Assembly: GCA_026387895.1 (NCBI GenBank)
Contig: JAPLKT010000039.1
Coordinates: 1 to 44,577, forward strand
Length of the DNA: 44,577 nt
From: Gemmatimonadota bacterium
Lineage (GTDB): Bacteria > Gemmatimonadota > Gemmatimonadetes > Gemmatimonadales > Gemmatimonadaceae
Reading direction: 5' to 3'
Below are positions 25,677-34,768 of this stretch, one piece after another. The translations under genes were made by a program, and so were the position numbers. The notes beneath the pieces are model-generated. The model was not told the DNA's origin, made no database searches, and saw only the letters and a list, made by a program, of their open reading frames with translations. Every line of letters starts with the position of its first letter. Position 1 is the stretch's first letter.

Positions 25677-27446
25677 ATGCACTTCACCCGTCGCGCGCTG
25701 GCGATGTCCGCGGTGCTGTTGGCCGCTCTGACATCTGCGTGCAGCAAGGACAGCACCACGGCGCCCTCGGCGCCGGCTCCGATTGTTGGCGTCGCGGTTG
25801 TCGCCAAGAGCATCTCCAGCATTCAGATCTCCTTCACCAGCATCGCCGGTGACGTGAGCTACGACATCGAGCGCGCCGAAGGCACCACGGGCGGCACCTT
25901 CGCGGCCGTCACGAACGTTCCGGCCCCGGCGACCGCCGGTGCGGTGACGTACACCGACGCCAGCCTCAAGACCAACACCACGTATCGCTATCGCGTCTTC
26001 ACGAACAAGAACTCGCTGAAGAGCGTCGCCTCCGGTGAGGCCACCACCGCCACGCTCGCGTTTGGCAACGCTGCGGCGACGATCACGGCCGACATCGCCG
26101 CGAGCCGCACCCTCTTCGCCGATACCGCCTACACGATCTCGGGCTTCATTCACGTCGGGAACGGCGCCACGCTGACGATTCAGCCGGGCACCGTGATCAA
26201 GGGCGATTACGCTGTGCTTGGATCGACGCTGATGATCATGAAGGGCGCCAAGATTCAGGCTGTCGGCACTGCTGATGCGCCGATCGTCTTCACATCGTCC
26301 CGCGCGGCCGGTTCGCGCCAGCCCGGTGACTGGGGCGGCCTGATCCTCGTTGGCAACGGCGTGAACAACCGCAGCGGCTCCGTGGCCGTTGAAGGCACCG
26401 GCACCGACGGCGCCACCGTCGTCACCGGCAAGAACTACACGGTCGTCTACAACGGCGGCACGATCGCCACCGACAACTCGGGCACGCTCGCCTATGTGCG
26501 TGTTGAGTTCGGCGGCTACGCGCCGCTGCAGGACCAGGAGTTCAACTCCTTCACCTTCTGCGCCATCGGTTCGGGCACGCGCGGTTCGTATCTCGAGTCG
26601 CTCGACGGCCTCGACGACTCGTACGAGTTCTTCGGCGGCGCGATCGACCTCGATCACGTGATCGCCTTTGAGACGGCCGACGACGTGCTCGACATGTCGG
26701 AAGGCTACTCGGGTCGCGTGCAGTTCGCCATCGGCATCAGCACCAACCAGCTCACCCCGCGCACCGGCGCCGGCTTCTACTCCGTTGACCTCGAAGGCAT
26801 CGAGAACGACGGTTGCAACGGCACGGGCTGCGACCTGGGTCACAGCTCCACGCCGTACACCATTCCGATGATCGCCAACTTCACGCTCATCGGCTGCGGA
26901 CTCCAGAGCTGCATGGGCGCCAGCGGCGGTCACGGCATGATGCTGCGCCGCGGCACCGGTGGTTACTACGTGAACGGTGTTATCGCTCGCTGGTCGGCGG
27001 ACGGCGTTTCGCTCCGCGACACCACGACCTACGTGCGCGGCGGCTCCACCACCACGCCGTCGACCTCGGCGGACCTGCAGCTCCGCAACATCCTGTTCGC
27101 CGAAGTTGGTCCGGCCGGCACGCCGACGCTGTTCCAGGCGAACACCGCGACCCCGTCCACGCAGTTTGCGCTCGACCCCACGGCCAACAGCCTCACGCTG
27201 AGCACCGCCACGGCGGCCTCGCTCTTCGTGCTGATCCCGGCCGTTGGCACGGTGCCGACCACCCTGTCGAGCTTCGACTTTACACCGTCGACCGGCTCGC
27301 CGATCGCCACGGGCGGATTGTCGACCTTCACGGGTTCCATGCTGACCAAGGCCGGCACCTTCGTGACGGCGACCACCTATCGCGGCGCCGTTGACCCGGC
27401 TGGCGCGAAGTGGTGGGCGGGCTGGACGAACTACGCTCGTAACTAA
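25677..27446 (+). CDS. Exported lipoprotein with FnIII-like and beta-helix domains
   Basis: This is a 589-residue protein starting at ATG 25677 after GAGG. The lipoprotein signal ends LTSAC (Cys about 20), followed by a Ser/Thr/Ala/Pro linker. Residues about 35-120 look like a fibronectin type III module, and from about 130 on a right-handed parallel beta-helix is likely (repeating GATLTIQPGTVIKG, then GDWGGLILVGNG). Four cysteines (GCNGTGCDLG and GCGLQSC) may be paired. The C-terminus WWAGWTNYARN is a recurring ending in proteins I associate with TonB-receptor partners. Binding of a surface ligand for the receptor encoded upstream is plausible, not shown. Confidence 0.82.
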   Translation: MHFTRRALAMSAVLLAALTSACSKDSTTAPSAPAPIVGVAVVAKSISSIQISFTSIAGDVSYDIERAEGTTGGTFAAVTNVPAPATAGAVTYTDASLKTNTTYRYRVFTNKNSLKSVASGEATTATLAFGNAAATITADIAASRTLFADTAYTISGFIHVGNGATLTIQPGTVIKGDYAVLGSTLMIMKGAKIQAVGTADAPIVFTSSRAAGSRQPGDWGGLILVGNGVNNRSGSVAVEGTGTDGATVVTGKNYTVVYNGGTIATDNSGTLAYVRVEFGGYAPLQDQEFNSFTFCAIGSGTRGSYLESLDGLDDSYEFFGGAIDLDHVIAFETADDVLDMSEGYSGRVQFAIGISTNQLTPRTGAGFYSVDLEGIENDGCNGTGCDLGHSSTPYTIPMIANFTLIGCGLQSCMGASGGHGMMLRRGTGGYYVNGVIARWSADGVSLRDTTTYVRGGSTTTPSTSADLQLRNILFAEVGPAGTPTLFQANTATPSTQFALDPTANSLTLSTATAASLFVLIPAVGTVPTTLSSFDFTPSTGSPIATGGLSTFTGSMLTKAGTFVTATTYRGAVDPAGAKWWAGWTNYARN

Positions 27447-27461
27447 CTGCTACGGTTCGTG

Positions 27462-27494
27462 AAGGGCCGGCGCTCCATCGGAGCGCCGGCCCTT
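27462..27494 (+). terminator. Hairpin terminator after the beta-helix lipoprotein
   Basis: A perfect 15-bp stem (arms 27462-27476 and 27480-27494), a 3-nt loop and a T-rich tail lie 15 bp after the stop. Confidence 0.88.
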
Positions 27495-27529
27495 TGCGTT
27501 TCTCCTCATTCCCGTACTACACTTTCGAT

Positions 27530-28179
27530 ATGATAAAACTGCGTGAAATCTGCCTCCTGGCCGTGGTGCTGATGCCCGTTGTCGGCTGCAAGGCGTACAG
27601 CGAGCGTCGCGCCCTGGCGGTCGCCGCGGATTCAGCCCGCACCGATTCCATTGCGCGGGCGCAGCAGGATTCGATCAATCGGGCACGCCCCGACTATGTC
27701 GTGGATTCCATCTTCACCCCAGAAGAGGGCTTGAAGCGCTTCCGGAAGACGGTCCCCGGCGACAGTGCGACCCGACTCCACTCCTGCGTCGCTTCGTCAC
27801 CGCGCTCGCGAAATCGGACACGAACGAGCTGCGGGCGATGGTCGTGCACGGTCGCGAGTTCGCCGACCTCTACTACATGGACTCCCCCTACTCTCACCCG
27901 CCCTATCAGCAGCAGGCGGGAATGGCCTGGACCCTGATCCAGAATCCGAGCATCGGTGGACTCACGCGACTCCTCCAGAAGTTTGGCGGGACGTCGATCC
28001 GCTACGTGAGCCACAAGTGCGACCCGAAAGTCGAGCACGAAGGGAAGACGACTCGCTATGCCGGTTGCCTCATCGTTCTGGTCGAACCCGACGGCAAGGA
28101 ATACACCCGCCGCTACTTCGGCTCCGTCATTGAGATTGGTGGGCAGTTCAAGTTTCTCAGCTACAGCAACCAGCTGTAA
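27530..28179 (+). pseudogene. Frameshifted lipoprotein of unknown function
   Basis: The gene starts at ATG 27530 with a lipoprotein signal (MPVVGC) and a helical region rich in Ala, Arg, Asp and Ser. After FTPEEGLKRFRK and GDSATRL the frame breaks at about 27775-27785. The sequence continues in the -1 frame as LLRRFVTALAKSDTNELRAM, then VVHGREFADLYYM, and on to the stop at 28179. One missing base explains it. The rejoined protein would have about 216 residues and would carry a domain with SHPPYQQQAG and RYVSHKC. It resembles uncharacterised lipoproteins I associate with Gemmatimonadota. No function is known. Its end lies 3 bp before pstS. Confidence 0.8.
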
Positions 28180-28182
28180 TCG

Positions 28183-29271
28183 ATGCGCCGCCCCTTCAGC
28201 GAGCGCGTCGTGACACCCGTACGCGCCGTGCTCGTCCTGCTCGTCCTGCTCGTCCTCGGCCTCGCCGCCTGCGGGCGTCCGGATCGATCCCAAAGCGCCG
28301 AGCCGCGTCAGGCGCTGACGGGGGCCGGCGCCACCTTTCCCTACCCACTCTACTCGCGCTGGACGTCGAGTTACTTGCAGCAAGCCGATGTCCGGATCAA
28401 CTATTTATCGGTGGGTTCCGCCGAAGGTATTCGACTCCTCACCGCTGGCACTATCGATTTCGCTGGGAGCGACCTCCCCCTCAGCCCGCGAGCGCTCGAC
28501 TCACTCGGCTGCGGCGGCGCCATTCAGGTACCCACCGTCGCTGGAGCAGTCGCGATTGCCTATCACATCCCGGGCGTCGACACGCTGATCACCTTGGATC
28601 GCGAATCGCTCGCTGGAATCTTTTCCGGCAGGATCGTCCGGTGGGATGCTCCAGAGATTACGCGACAGAATCCGACCTTCACATTTCCACCACTGCGGAT
28701 TCGCGTCGTGCATCGCAGTAGCGGCAGCGGCACTTCCGCGGCCTTCGCCGCGTACCTGCGCGGCACCCGGTCGTGGCATCCGCGATCGGACGACGAGATC
28801 TGGCCGGTTGGGATCGCCGAAGAGGGGAACGAGGGCGTCGCCGCCCGCGTACGGCAGACCCGTGGCGCGATTGGCTATATGGAAATCGCGTATGCGCGGC
28901 AGAATCTGCTCCGCACCGCGCGCATCGCCGACGCCGGTGGCCATCCGGTCGCGCCGTCGGTTGCGGGGGTGCGCAAGGCGCTCGAGTCCGTCCCGGTGAC
29001 GCACCTCGAGCAGGCGGAGGCGGTGGTCAACTCCCGGGTTCCGGGTGCCTATCCCATTGTGGCGATCTCCTGGTTCGTGGTGCCCAAGCGGATCGCCGAG
29101 CCCGCGCGTCGCGACCGCGCCGTGGCTTTTCTGCACTGGGCACTCACCGACGGCACTGGCGACGCGGGGGCATTAGAGTACGTGCCGCTCCCGCGCGAGA
29201 CTATCACCCACTACGATTCACTGGTCGGCACGATTGCGTCCGGCGCCTGTCCCAAAGCTCCTTCCCCGTGA
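28183..29271 (+). CDS. pstS: Phosphate-binding protein of an ABC transporter (PstS)
   Basis: This is a 362-residue lipoprotein (LGLAAC, Cys30) that binds Pi in the periplasm for the PstCAB importer. Recognisable features are TGAGATFPYPLYSRW, SVGSAEGIRLL, DFAGSDLPLS, the LAGIFSGRIVRWD loop and HRSSGSGTSAAF, which supply phosphate-binding Ser/Thr residues. A 9-bp tandem repeat (CTCGTCCTG) encodes part of the signal peptide. No pstC, pstA or pstB is visible in the window, so the transporter core must be encoded elsewhere. The Ppx/GppA gene starts 1 bp after its stop, so the two are cotranscribed. Confidence 0.93.
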   Translation: MRRPFSERVVTPVRAVLVLLVLLVLGLAACGRPDRSQSAEPRQALTGAGATFPYPLYSRWTSSYLQQADVRINYLSVGSAEGIRLLTAGTIDFAGSDLPLSPRALDSLGCGGAIQVPTVAGAVAIAYHIPGVDTLITLDRESLAGIFSGRIVRWDAPEITRQNPTFTFPPLRIRVVHRSSGSGTSAAFAAYLRGTRSWHPRSDDEIWPVGIAEEGNEGVAARVRQTRGAIGYMEIAYARQNLLRTARIADAGGHPVAPSVAGVRKALESVPVTHLEQAEAVVNSRVPGAYPIVAISWFVVPKRIAEPARRDRAVAFLHWALTDGTGDAGALEYVPLPRETITHYDSLVGTIASGACPKAPSP

Positions 29272-29272
29272 T

Positions 29273-30916
29273 ATGAGCACGTTGCCTCCCCTCCGCCTCG
29301 CCGCTACCGAAGGCCCATATCGCCCGCAAGGCGAGGAAGGGGAGCAGCGAATCGCCGCCATCGACATCGGGTCCAACTCGATTCGACAGATTGTTGCGGA
29401 TGTGGGGAAGAACGGATCCATTCGTGTCGTCGATGAAATGAAGGCCGCGCCGCGACTGGGCGCGGGTCTCTCCGAGACCGGTGCCCTGAGCGAAGGGCCG
29501 ATGAATCTCGCCATCGAGTCGCTGCAGCGTATGGCCACGCTCGCCCGCCAGCTGGGCGCCAAACGCGTCGAGGCCGTGGCCACGAGTGCGGTGCGCGACG
29601 CCTCGAACGGCGCGCTCTTTCTCACGCGCGTCCGCCAGCAAACGGGGCTCAAGATCCGCCTGCTCGACGGCGCCGAAGAAGCGAAGCTGGCATATCGCTC
29701 GGCGCTCGCCCATTTCGAGCTCGGCCACGGACGCTGTGTCGTGATGGACATTGGCGGCGGCTCGCTGGAACTGGCCCTCGCAGCGGAAGGGCTGGTTGAG
29801 CACCTGGTATCCCTGCCCTTTGGCGCCCTTCGATTGACCGAACGGTTTCTCTCGAAGGGGAGTTCACACAAGGGCATCAAAAAGCTCCGCAAGCACATCC
29901 GCGACGAGATCCGCGCCGCGTTGCCGGTGCGCGACTGGCGCGGCGCCGAGGTCATTGGCTCCGGCGGAACCTTCACGAATCTCGCCGGCATCTTTCTCGC
30001 GCGGCACGGGATGCGCGCAGCACGCTCCGTCCACGGTACACGGATTCCTCGCGCCGAGGTGGAGCACATTCTGGATATGCTCGCCGAGATGTCGGTTGAG
30101 GAGCGACTGGCCGTCCCGGGGCTGAATGCCGGCCGCGCCGACATCATTGTCGCCGGTCTTGCGGTTGCCGCCGAAGTGCTGGCCCGTGTCGAGCCACGCG
30201 AGATTGGCGCGAGCGCCTACGGCATTCGCGAAGGCTTGCTCCTCGACGTGGCACGGATCAAGCCCAGCATCGCCGACCCCGGCGAAGCACGCGCGCGGTC
30301 GGTGCGGGAGTTTGCCGAACGGTGCCATTACGAGGAGCCGCACTCTCGGCAGGTGCAGAAGATCGCGCTCCAGCTTTTCGATTCCGTTGGGATGCGACTC
30401 GGCTGCGAAGCAGCGGATCGGCAGATTTTGTCGGATGCCGCGCTGTTGCATGACGTGGGCTACCACATCAACTACCAGAAGCACAACAAGCATTCGTACC
30501 ACCTGATTCGGCACGCCGAGTTGCTCGGCATGTCGCCGACGGAGAAGGTGGTGGTCGCCCATGTGGCGCGATACCACCGCGGTTCACCGCCCGACCGGGA
30601 CAAGCATCAGGAGTATGCGGCGCTCCAGAAGGGGACGCGCGCGCGGATCAAGCGATTGTCGGCACTCCTCCGTGTCGCCGATGGTCTCGACCGCGGGCAT
30701 GTGGGTGCGGTGGAGCGTATCAAGGTGCGCTGGATGGAACGGGCGCTGCGTATTACGCCGGTGGCCACCCCGCGCGCCAAGACGCTCCGCCTCGAGCTGT
30801 GGGGCGCTGCGCGGAAGAGCGGGCTGCTCGCGGAGCTGATCGGGGTGCCCGTGGAGATTGTCGGGCCGGACGGACGCGTTGTGCAGGACGCGACGATGGC
30901 AGAGACTGTCGAGTAG
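29273..30916 (+). CDS. ppx: Ppx/GppA phosphatase with C-terminal HD domain (exopolyphosphatase)
   Basis: This is a 547-residue enzyme of the ASKHA fold that splits terminal Pi from polyphosphate or the 5'-phosphate of pppGpp. The first part has AIDIGSNSIR (about 28-37), MDIGGGSLEL, and GSGGTFTNLAG. The second half holds an HD domain (LLHDVGYHINYQKHNKHSYHL) like that of longer Ppx proteins. A C-terminal region of about 80 residues follows. Which substrate dominates cannot be decided by sequence. The start ATG is 1 bp after the pstS stop, and the convergent ppk1 gene follows, so it pairs degradation with synthesis of polyphosphate. Confidence 0.92.
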   Translation: MSTLPPLRLAATEGPYRPQGEEGEQRIAAIDIGSNSIRQIVADVGKNGSIRVVDEMKAAPRLGAGLSETGALSEGPMNLAIESLQRMATLARQLGAKRVEAVATSAVRDASNGALFLTRVRQQTGLKIRLLDGAEEAKLAYRSALAHFELGHGRCVVMDIGGGSLELALAAEGLVEHLVSLPFGALRLTERFLSKGSSHKGIKKLRKHIRDEIRAALPVRDWRGAEVIGSGGTFTNLAGIFLARHGMRAARSVHGTRIPRAEVEHILDMLAEMSVEERLAVPGLNAGRADIIVAGLAVAAEVLARVEPREIGASAYGIREGLLLDVARIKPSIADPGEARARSVREFAERCHYEEPHSRQVQKIALQLFDSVGMRLGCEAADRQILSDAALLHDVGYHINYQKHNKHSYHLIRHAELLGMSPTEKVVVAHVARYHRGSPPDRDKHQEYAALQKGTRARIKRLSALLRVADGLDRGHVGAVERIKVRWMERALRITPVATPRAKTLRLELWGAARKSGLLAELIGVPVEIVGPDGRVVQDATMAETVE

Positions 30917-30963
30917 GTCCGTCCCACCGCTGGGTTCAACAGACCGAGTGGCGGCCCGCAGTA

Positions 30964-33111
30964 TCAGCCGAAGTGCGCCCCACTGGCATCAACCGCCCCC
31001 GAGACGCGGTGCGCGCGGGTGTCCGTTCCTTGGCCCCATGACTCAAGCATCAGTCGGGACTGGGTCGAGATTGCTGGGTCGCCGTTCACGTAACGCTTGG
31101 CGTATCCACCAGCGGCGCTCAACTCCCAGGCCTGCTGGTTGTCCGACAGATAGGTCTCAAGGAGCGACCGGAGGCGTAGGTGCAAGGACGGGTCCTCGAT
31201 CGGCGTCGCGGCTTCCACGCGCCGGTCAAAGTTGCGTGGCATCCAGTCAGCGGAGCTGATCCAATACTCGTGGCTCCCGTCGTTCTCAAAGAACCAGAGA
31301 CGCGAGTGTTCGAGGAAACGTCCCACGATGCTGATCACGCGGATGCGCTCGCTCACGCCCGGGATTCCGGGCCGGAGGCAGCAGATGCCGCGAATGATCA
31401 AGTCAATCTCGACGCCGGCCTTCGACGCCTCGTAGAGGGCGCGGATTGTTTCTTTGTCTACCAGCGCATTCATCTTGGCGATGATGCGTGCCGGACGTCC
31501 CGTCCGCGCATGCGCGGCCTCGCGGTTGATCTTGGCGATGACGGTGTCGCGCAAGCCGCCCGGCGCCACGGCTAGCTTGCGATAGATCAACTGACGCGAG
31601 AACCCCGTGAGCGCGTTGAAGAGGTCGCTGACATCGGCCCCGATCGCCTCGCTGCAGGTGATCAGACCAATGTCCGTGTACGTGCGCGCGGTGCGCCCAT
31701 TGTAGTTGCCGGTTCCGAGGTGGACATAGCGGCGGATTCCGTCGGCTTCCCGTCGCACGACAAGCGCCGTTTTTGCGTGGATTTTCAGCCCCGGGAGTCC
31801 ATAGGCCACATGTACGCCGTACGATTCGAGGGTGCGGGCCCACGTGATGTTGTTCGTCTCCTCGAAGCGCGCCTGCAGCTCCACCAGCACCGCCACCTGA
31901 ATGCCGCGCTGCGCGGCATCGACGAGCGCCCGAACAATCGCGCCGTCACCCGATGTGCGATACAATGTCATCTTAATCGCGAGCGTTCGGTCGTCCTTCG
32001 AGGCCGCGGCGATGAAATGTTCGACCGATGCGGTGAAGGAATCGAACGGATGGTGCACGAGCAAATCCTGCGTGCGCACAACGTCAAAGATTGAGCGGTC
32101 GGCGTCGCGCAACTCGGTGGGCACCGCGGGCGCATAGGGAACATCGCGCAACTCGGGAATGTCGAGTCCGGCGAGCACCATTAGCTCGCTCAGGTCGAGC
32201 AACACTCCTCCCACTTGAACCTCGCGATCGCTGAGCGGTTCGAACTCGGCGTCCTCGGTCTCGCGGAGTTCGTCGAGGAGGACTGTGCGCAACGCCTCCG
32301 GCATCCCCTCCTGAACCTCGAGCCGCACGACTTCGCCGAAGCGACGCTGAAACACCTGCTCCTCGATCGTCGCGAGCAGGTCCTCCGGTTCCTCGGTGTT
32401 CGCGATTTCGAGGTCGCTGTAGCGGGTGATTCGGAAGGCGTGCGTCCCGACAATCTGCATGCCAGGAAAGAGCCGCCCGAGGTGTGCACTAATGACCGCT
32501 TCGAGCGGGAGGTATTGGTGCACGCGCCCTGGCACCGCGACCCAGCGTGAGAGCGACTTGGGGACTTTCAATCGCGCGAGGCGTCGCTCAGCCCCAACCT
32601 CGGGGTGGCGCAGCTCGACCGCGAGTGAGAGGGAGAGGTTCGAGATGTATGGAAACGGATGCCCCGGATCCACCGCGAGGGGGGTCAGGACGGGGAAGAC
32701 CTGCTTGTCGAAAAAGGTGTCGACGGCGGCCCGTTCCGCATCGGTGAGGTCCGACATGGCGATAATCCGGACACCGTGCTGCCCGAGTGCGGGGAGCAAC
32801 AGTTGATATAAGCAATGCTGCACCGACTCGGTCATCTCGCGCACACGGCGATTGATGTGATCGAGTTGCTGCCGCGCGCTCAACCCATCACTGCTCACGT
32901 GGGGAACGCGCGCCGACATCTGTCGACGGAGCCCCGCCACGCGCACCATGTAGAACTCGTCGAGATTGCTGTGGAAAATGGCGAGAAACTTCAGCCGCTC
33001 CAGCAGCGGATTCCGTTCGTCGTACGCTTCCGCGAGCACCCGGGCGTTGAACTCAAGCCAGGACAGTTCGCGGTTGATGAACAACCCGGCATCCGTATGC
33101 GTGTGCGTCAC
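30964..33111 (-). CDS. ppk1: Polyphosphate kinase 1
   Basis: This 715-residue enzyme polymerises the gamma-phosphate of ATP into polyphosphate at the membrane and can run in reverse. It has the N-terminal FINRELSWLEFNARVL region and FHSNLDEFYMVRVAGL. The two catalytic histidines of the phospholipase-D-like domains are H445 (GLKIHAKTA) and H602 (FLEHSRLWFFEN). The start is GTG at 33111, 3 bp after the pit stop. The DUF47-pit-ppk1 order puts low-affinity Pi uptake and polymer synthesis in one operon. Confidence 0.97.
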   Translation of the reverse strand: MTHTHTDAGLFINRELSWLEFNARVLAEAYDERNPLLERLKFLAIFHSNLDEFYMVRVAGLRRQMSARVPHVSSDGLSARQQLDHINRRVREMTESVQHCLYQLLLPALGQHGVRIIAMSDLTDAERAAVDTFFDKQVFPVLTPLAVDPGHPFPYISNLSLSLAVELRHPEVGAERRLARLKVPKSLSRWVAVPGRVHQYLPLEAVISAHLGRLFPGMQIVGTHAFRITRYSDLEIANTEEPEDLLATIEEQVFQRRFGEVVRLEVQEGMPEALRTVLLDELRETEDAEFEPLSDREVQVGGVLLDLSELMVLAGLDIPELRDVPYAPAVPTELRDADRSIFDVVRTQDLLVHHPFDSFTASVEHFIAAASKDDRTLAIKMTLYRTSGDGAIVRALVDAAQRGIQVAVLVELQARFEETNNITWARTLESYGVHVAYGLPGLKIHAKTALVVRREADGIRRYVHLGTGNYNGRTARTYTDIGLITCSEAIGADVSDLFNALTGFSRQLIYRKLAVAPGGLRDTVIAKINREAAHARTGRPARIIAKMNALVDKETIRALYEASKAGVEIDLIIRGICCLRPGIPGVSERIRVISIVGRFLEHSRLWFFENDGSHEYWISSADWMPRNFDRRVEAATPIEDPSLHLRLRSLLETYLSDNQQAWELSAAGGYAKRYVNGDPAISTQSRLMLESWGQGTDTRAHRVSGAVDASGAHFG

Positions 33112-33114
33112 GAC

Positions 33115-34152
33115 TTAGATCTTGATGGCCGTGGAGAGCAGGAGGTAGCTGATTGCAGCCATGGCGCCCGCGGCGGGAATGGTCACCACCCAGGCCCACA
33201 CGATCTTGCTCGCGAGCCCCCAGCGTACCGCCGAGAGGCGGTTGGTTGCGCCCACGCCGACGATGGAACCGGTGATGGTATGCGTCGTGCTCACGGGAAT
33301 GCCAAACTTGGTCGCCGCGAGAATCACCAACGCACCACCGCCCTCAGCGGCGAAGCCGCCCACGGGGCGCAAGCGCGTGATGCGCGAGCCCATGGTATGC
33401 ACAATCCGCCAGCCGCCAAAGAGCGTACCGAGCGAAATCGCGGAATAGGCCGCGATCTCCACCCACCACGGAATGTGCGAGTTGTTGGCGAGATAGAAGT
33501 GGCGCCAGAAGCCGGTCTCGTTGACGAAATACCCTTGGGTCGCCACGAGCAGTCCGACGATGATACCCATCGTCTTTTGGGCATCGTTCTGGCCGTGCGC
33601 AAACGAGAGCAGGGCCGAACTCGCGAGTTGTCCCGGGCGAAATACTTTGTCAACGCGACGCGGCGACGCCTTCTGGAACAGGTTGAGCACCAGCGCCATC
33701 AGCAGGAAGCCCACCAGCATGCCCAGCGTCGGCGAGATGACGATGAACGACAGCGTCTGGATCCACTTGGTGCCCCACGTCAGCGCGGCGAAGCCACCCT
33801 TCGCAATCGCCGCACCAGCGAACCCGCCGATGAGCGCGTGGCTCGAACTCGACGGGATGCCGTAGAACCAGGTCAACAGATTCCAGATGATTGCGCCGAT
33901 GAGCGCCGCACAGATCACATTCGCGTCGACAATGTGCTGATCGACAAAGCCGCCACTGACTGCCTTGGCGACCGCCGTGTTGCCGACGAACGCCGCCACG
34001 AAGTTGAAGGTCGCGGCCCAGCAGACGGCCGCGAACGGACTCAGCACGCGAGTCCCGACGATCGTGGCAATGGAATTTGCCGAATCGTGAAACCCGTTAA
34101 TAAAGTCGAACCCGATCGCGATGATAACGATGATGAAGACGTACGTAAGCAC
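33115..34152 (-). CDS. pit: Inorganic phosphate transporter, Pit family
   Basis: This 345-residue inner-membrane permease moves metal-phosphate complexes with protons or Na+. Both repeat signatures of the PiT family are visible: FINGFHDSANSIAT near residue 16 and AHGQNDAQKTMG near residue 192. Hydrophobic helices and the SSSSHALIGG and VSTTHTITGS loops are also present. The start is GTG at 34152, 5 bp after the DUF47 stop; an upstream TTG is less likely. Pit uptake is the phosphate route used by polyphosphate-accumulating bacteria when Pi is plentiful. Confidence 0.94.
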   Translation of the reverse strand: MLTYVFIIVIIAIGFDFINGFHDSANSIATIVGTRVLSPFAAVCWAATFNFVAAFVGNTAVAKAVSGGFVDQHIVDANVICAALIGAIIWNLLTWFYGIPSSSSHALIGGFAGAAIAKGGFAALTWGTKWIQTLSFIVISPTLGMLVGFLLMALVLNLFQKASPRRVDKVFRPGQLASSALLSFAHGQNDAQKTMGIIVGLLVATQGYFVNETGFWRHFYLANNSHIPWWVEIAAYSAISLGTLFGGWRIVHTMGSRITRLRPVGGFAAEGGGALVILAATKFGIPVSTTHTITGSIVGVGATNRLSAVRWGLASKIVWAWVVTIPAAGAMAAISYLLLSTAIKI

Positions 34153-34156
34153 AGGT

Positions 34157-34768
34157 TCAGCTATTCTTGAGTGAGACGCTCTCAAGCACGTTCAGCACAT
34201 CTTCCGCTTCGTCGATTGCGTTCTCGATGTTGTCGTAGAGCTCTTTCCACTTGATGACGTCGAGCGCGTCGGGCGTCCCTTCGAACAGGGCGCCAACGGC
34301 CGCCGAATAGATGGCGTCTGCCTCTTGTTCGAGGCGCTTCATCTCACGACCAATCACCTGGACCTGGCGCGCATCCTTGAGCGAGGTCACGGCCAGAGCG
34401 ATCTGCTCCGTCGCGGCAACAAGCACGCGCGTGAGCTCCTTCGCCGGCTCCTTGCGGTCTGTGATATGGAACATCTTGGCACGACGCGCGGCGCCGTCCA
34501 TGAGGTCCACCACGTTGTCCAGCCGCGTGGCGAGCAGGTGGATGTCCTCGCGATCGAGCGGTGTAACAAAACTTCGGTCGATGCGGTTCATGATTTCGTG
34601 CGTGATGTCGTCGGCCCGGTGCTCGATTTCCTTGATCTGCACCACGTAACGATCGAGCTGCCCTGGATCTGTGAACAGTTGATTCAGGAGTGTGGCCGAC
34701 CGCGTCATGAGGACCGCGAGGCCATCGAACAGTTCGAAAAAGCCTTCATCTTTCGGAATAAGCCGCAC
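34157..34768 (-). CDS. DUF47 (PhoU-like) protein, Pit partner
   Basis: This is an all-helical, PhoU-like 203-residue protein (DUF47/TIGR00153) that usually precedes pit genes and is thought to regulate or assist that transporter. Features are RLIPKDEGFFELF at the start, EIEHRADDITHEIMNRI, FVTPLDREDIHLLATRLDNV, a typical metal-cluster segment, and KELYDNIENAIDEAEDV at the end. The start is GTG at 34768 with GGAG 9 nt upstream; a TTG 57 bp further upstream lacks this site. The functional link to Pit is from family knowledge. Confidence 0.9.
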   Translation of the reverse strand: MRLIPKDEGFFELFDGLAVLMTRSATLLNQLFTDPGQLDRYVVQIKEIEHRADDITHEIMNRIDRSFVTPLDREDIHLLATRLDNVVDLMDGAARRAKMFHITDRKEPAKELTRVLVAATEQIALAVTSLKDARQVQVIGREMKRLEQEADAIYSAAVGALFEGTPDALDVIKWKELYDNIENAIDEAEDVLNVLESVSLKNS

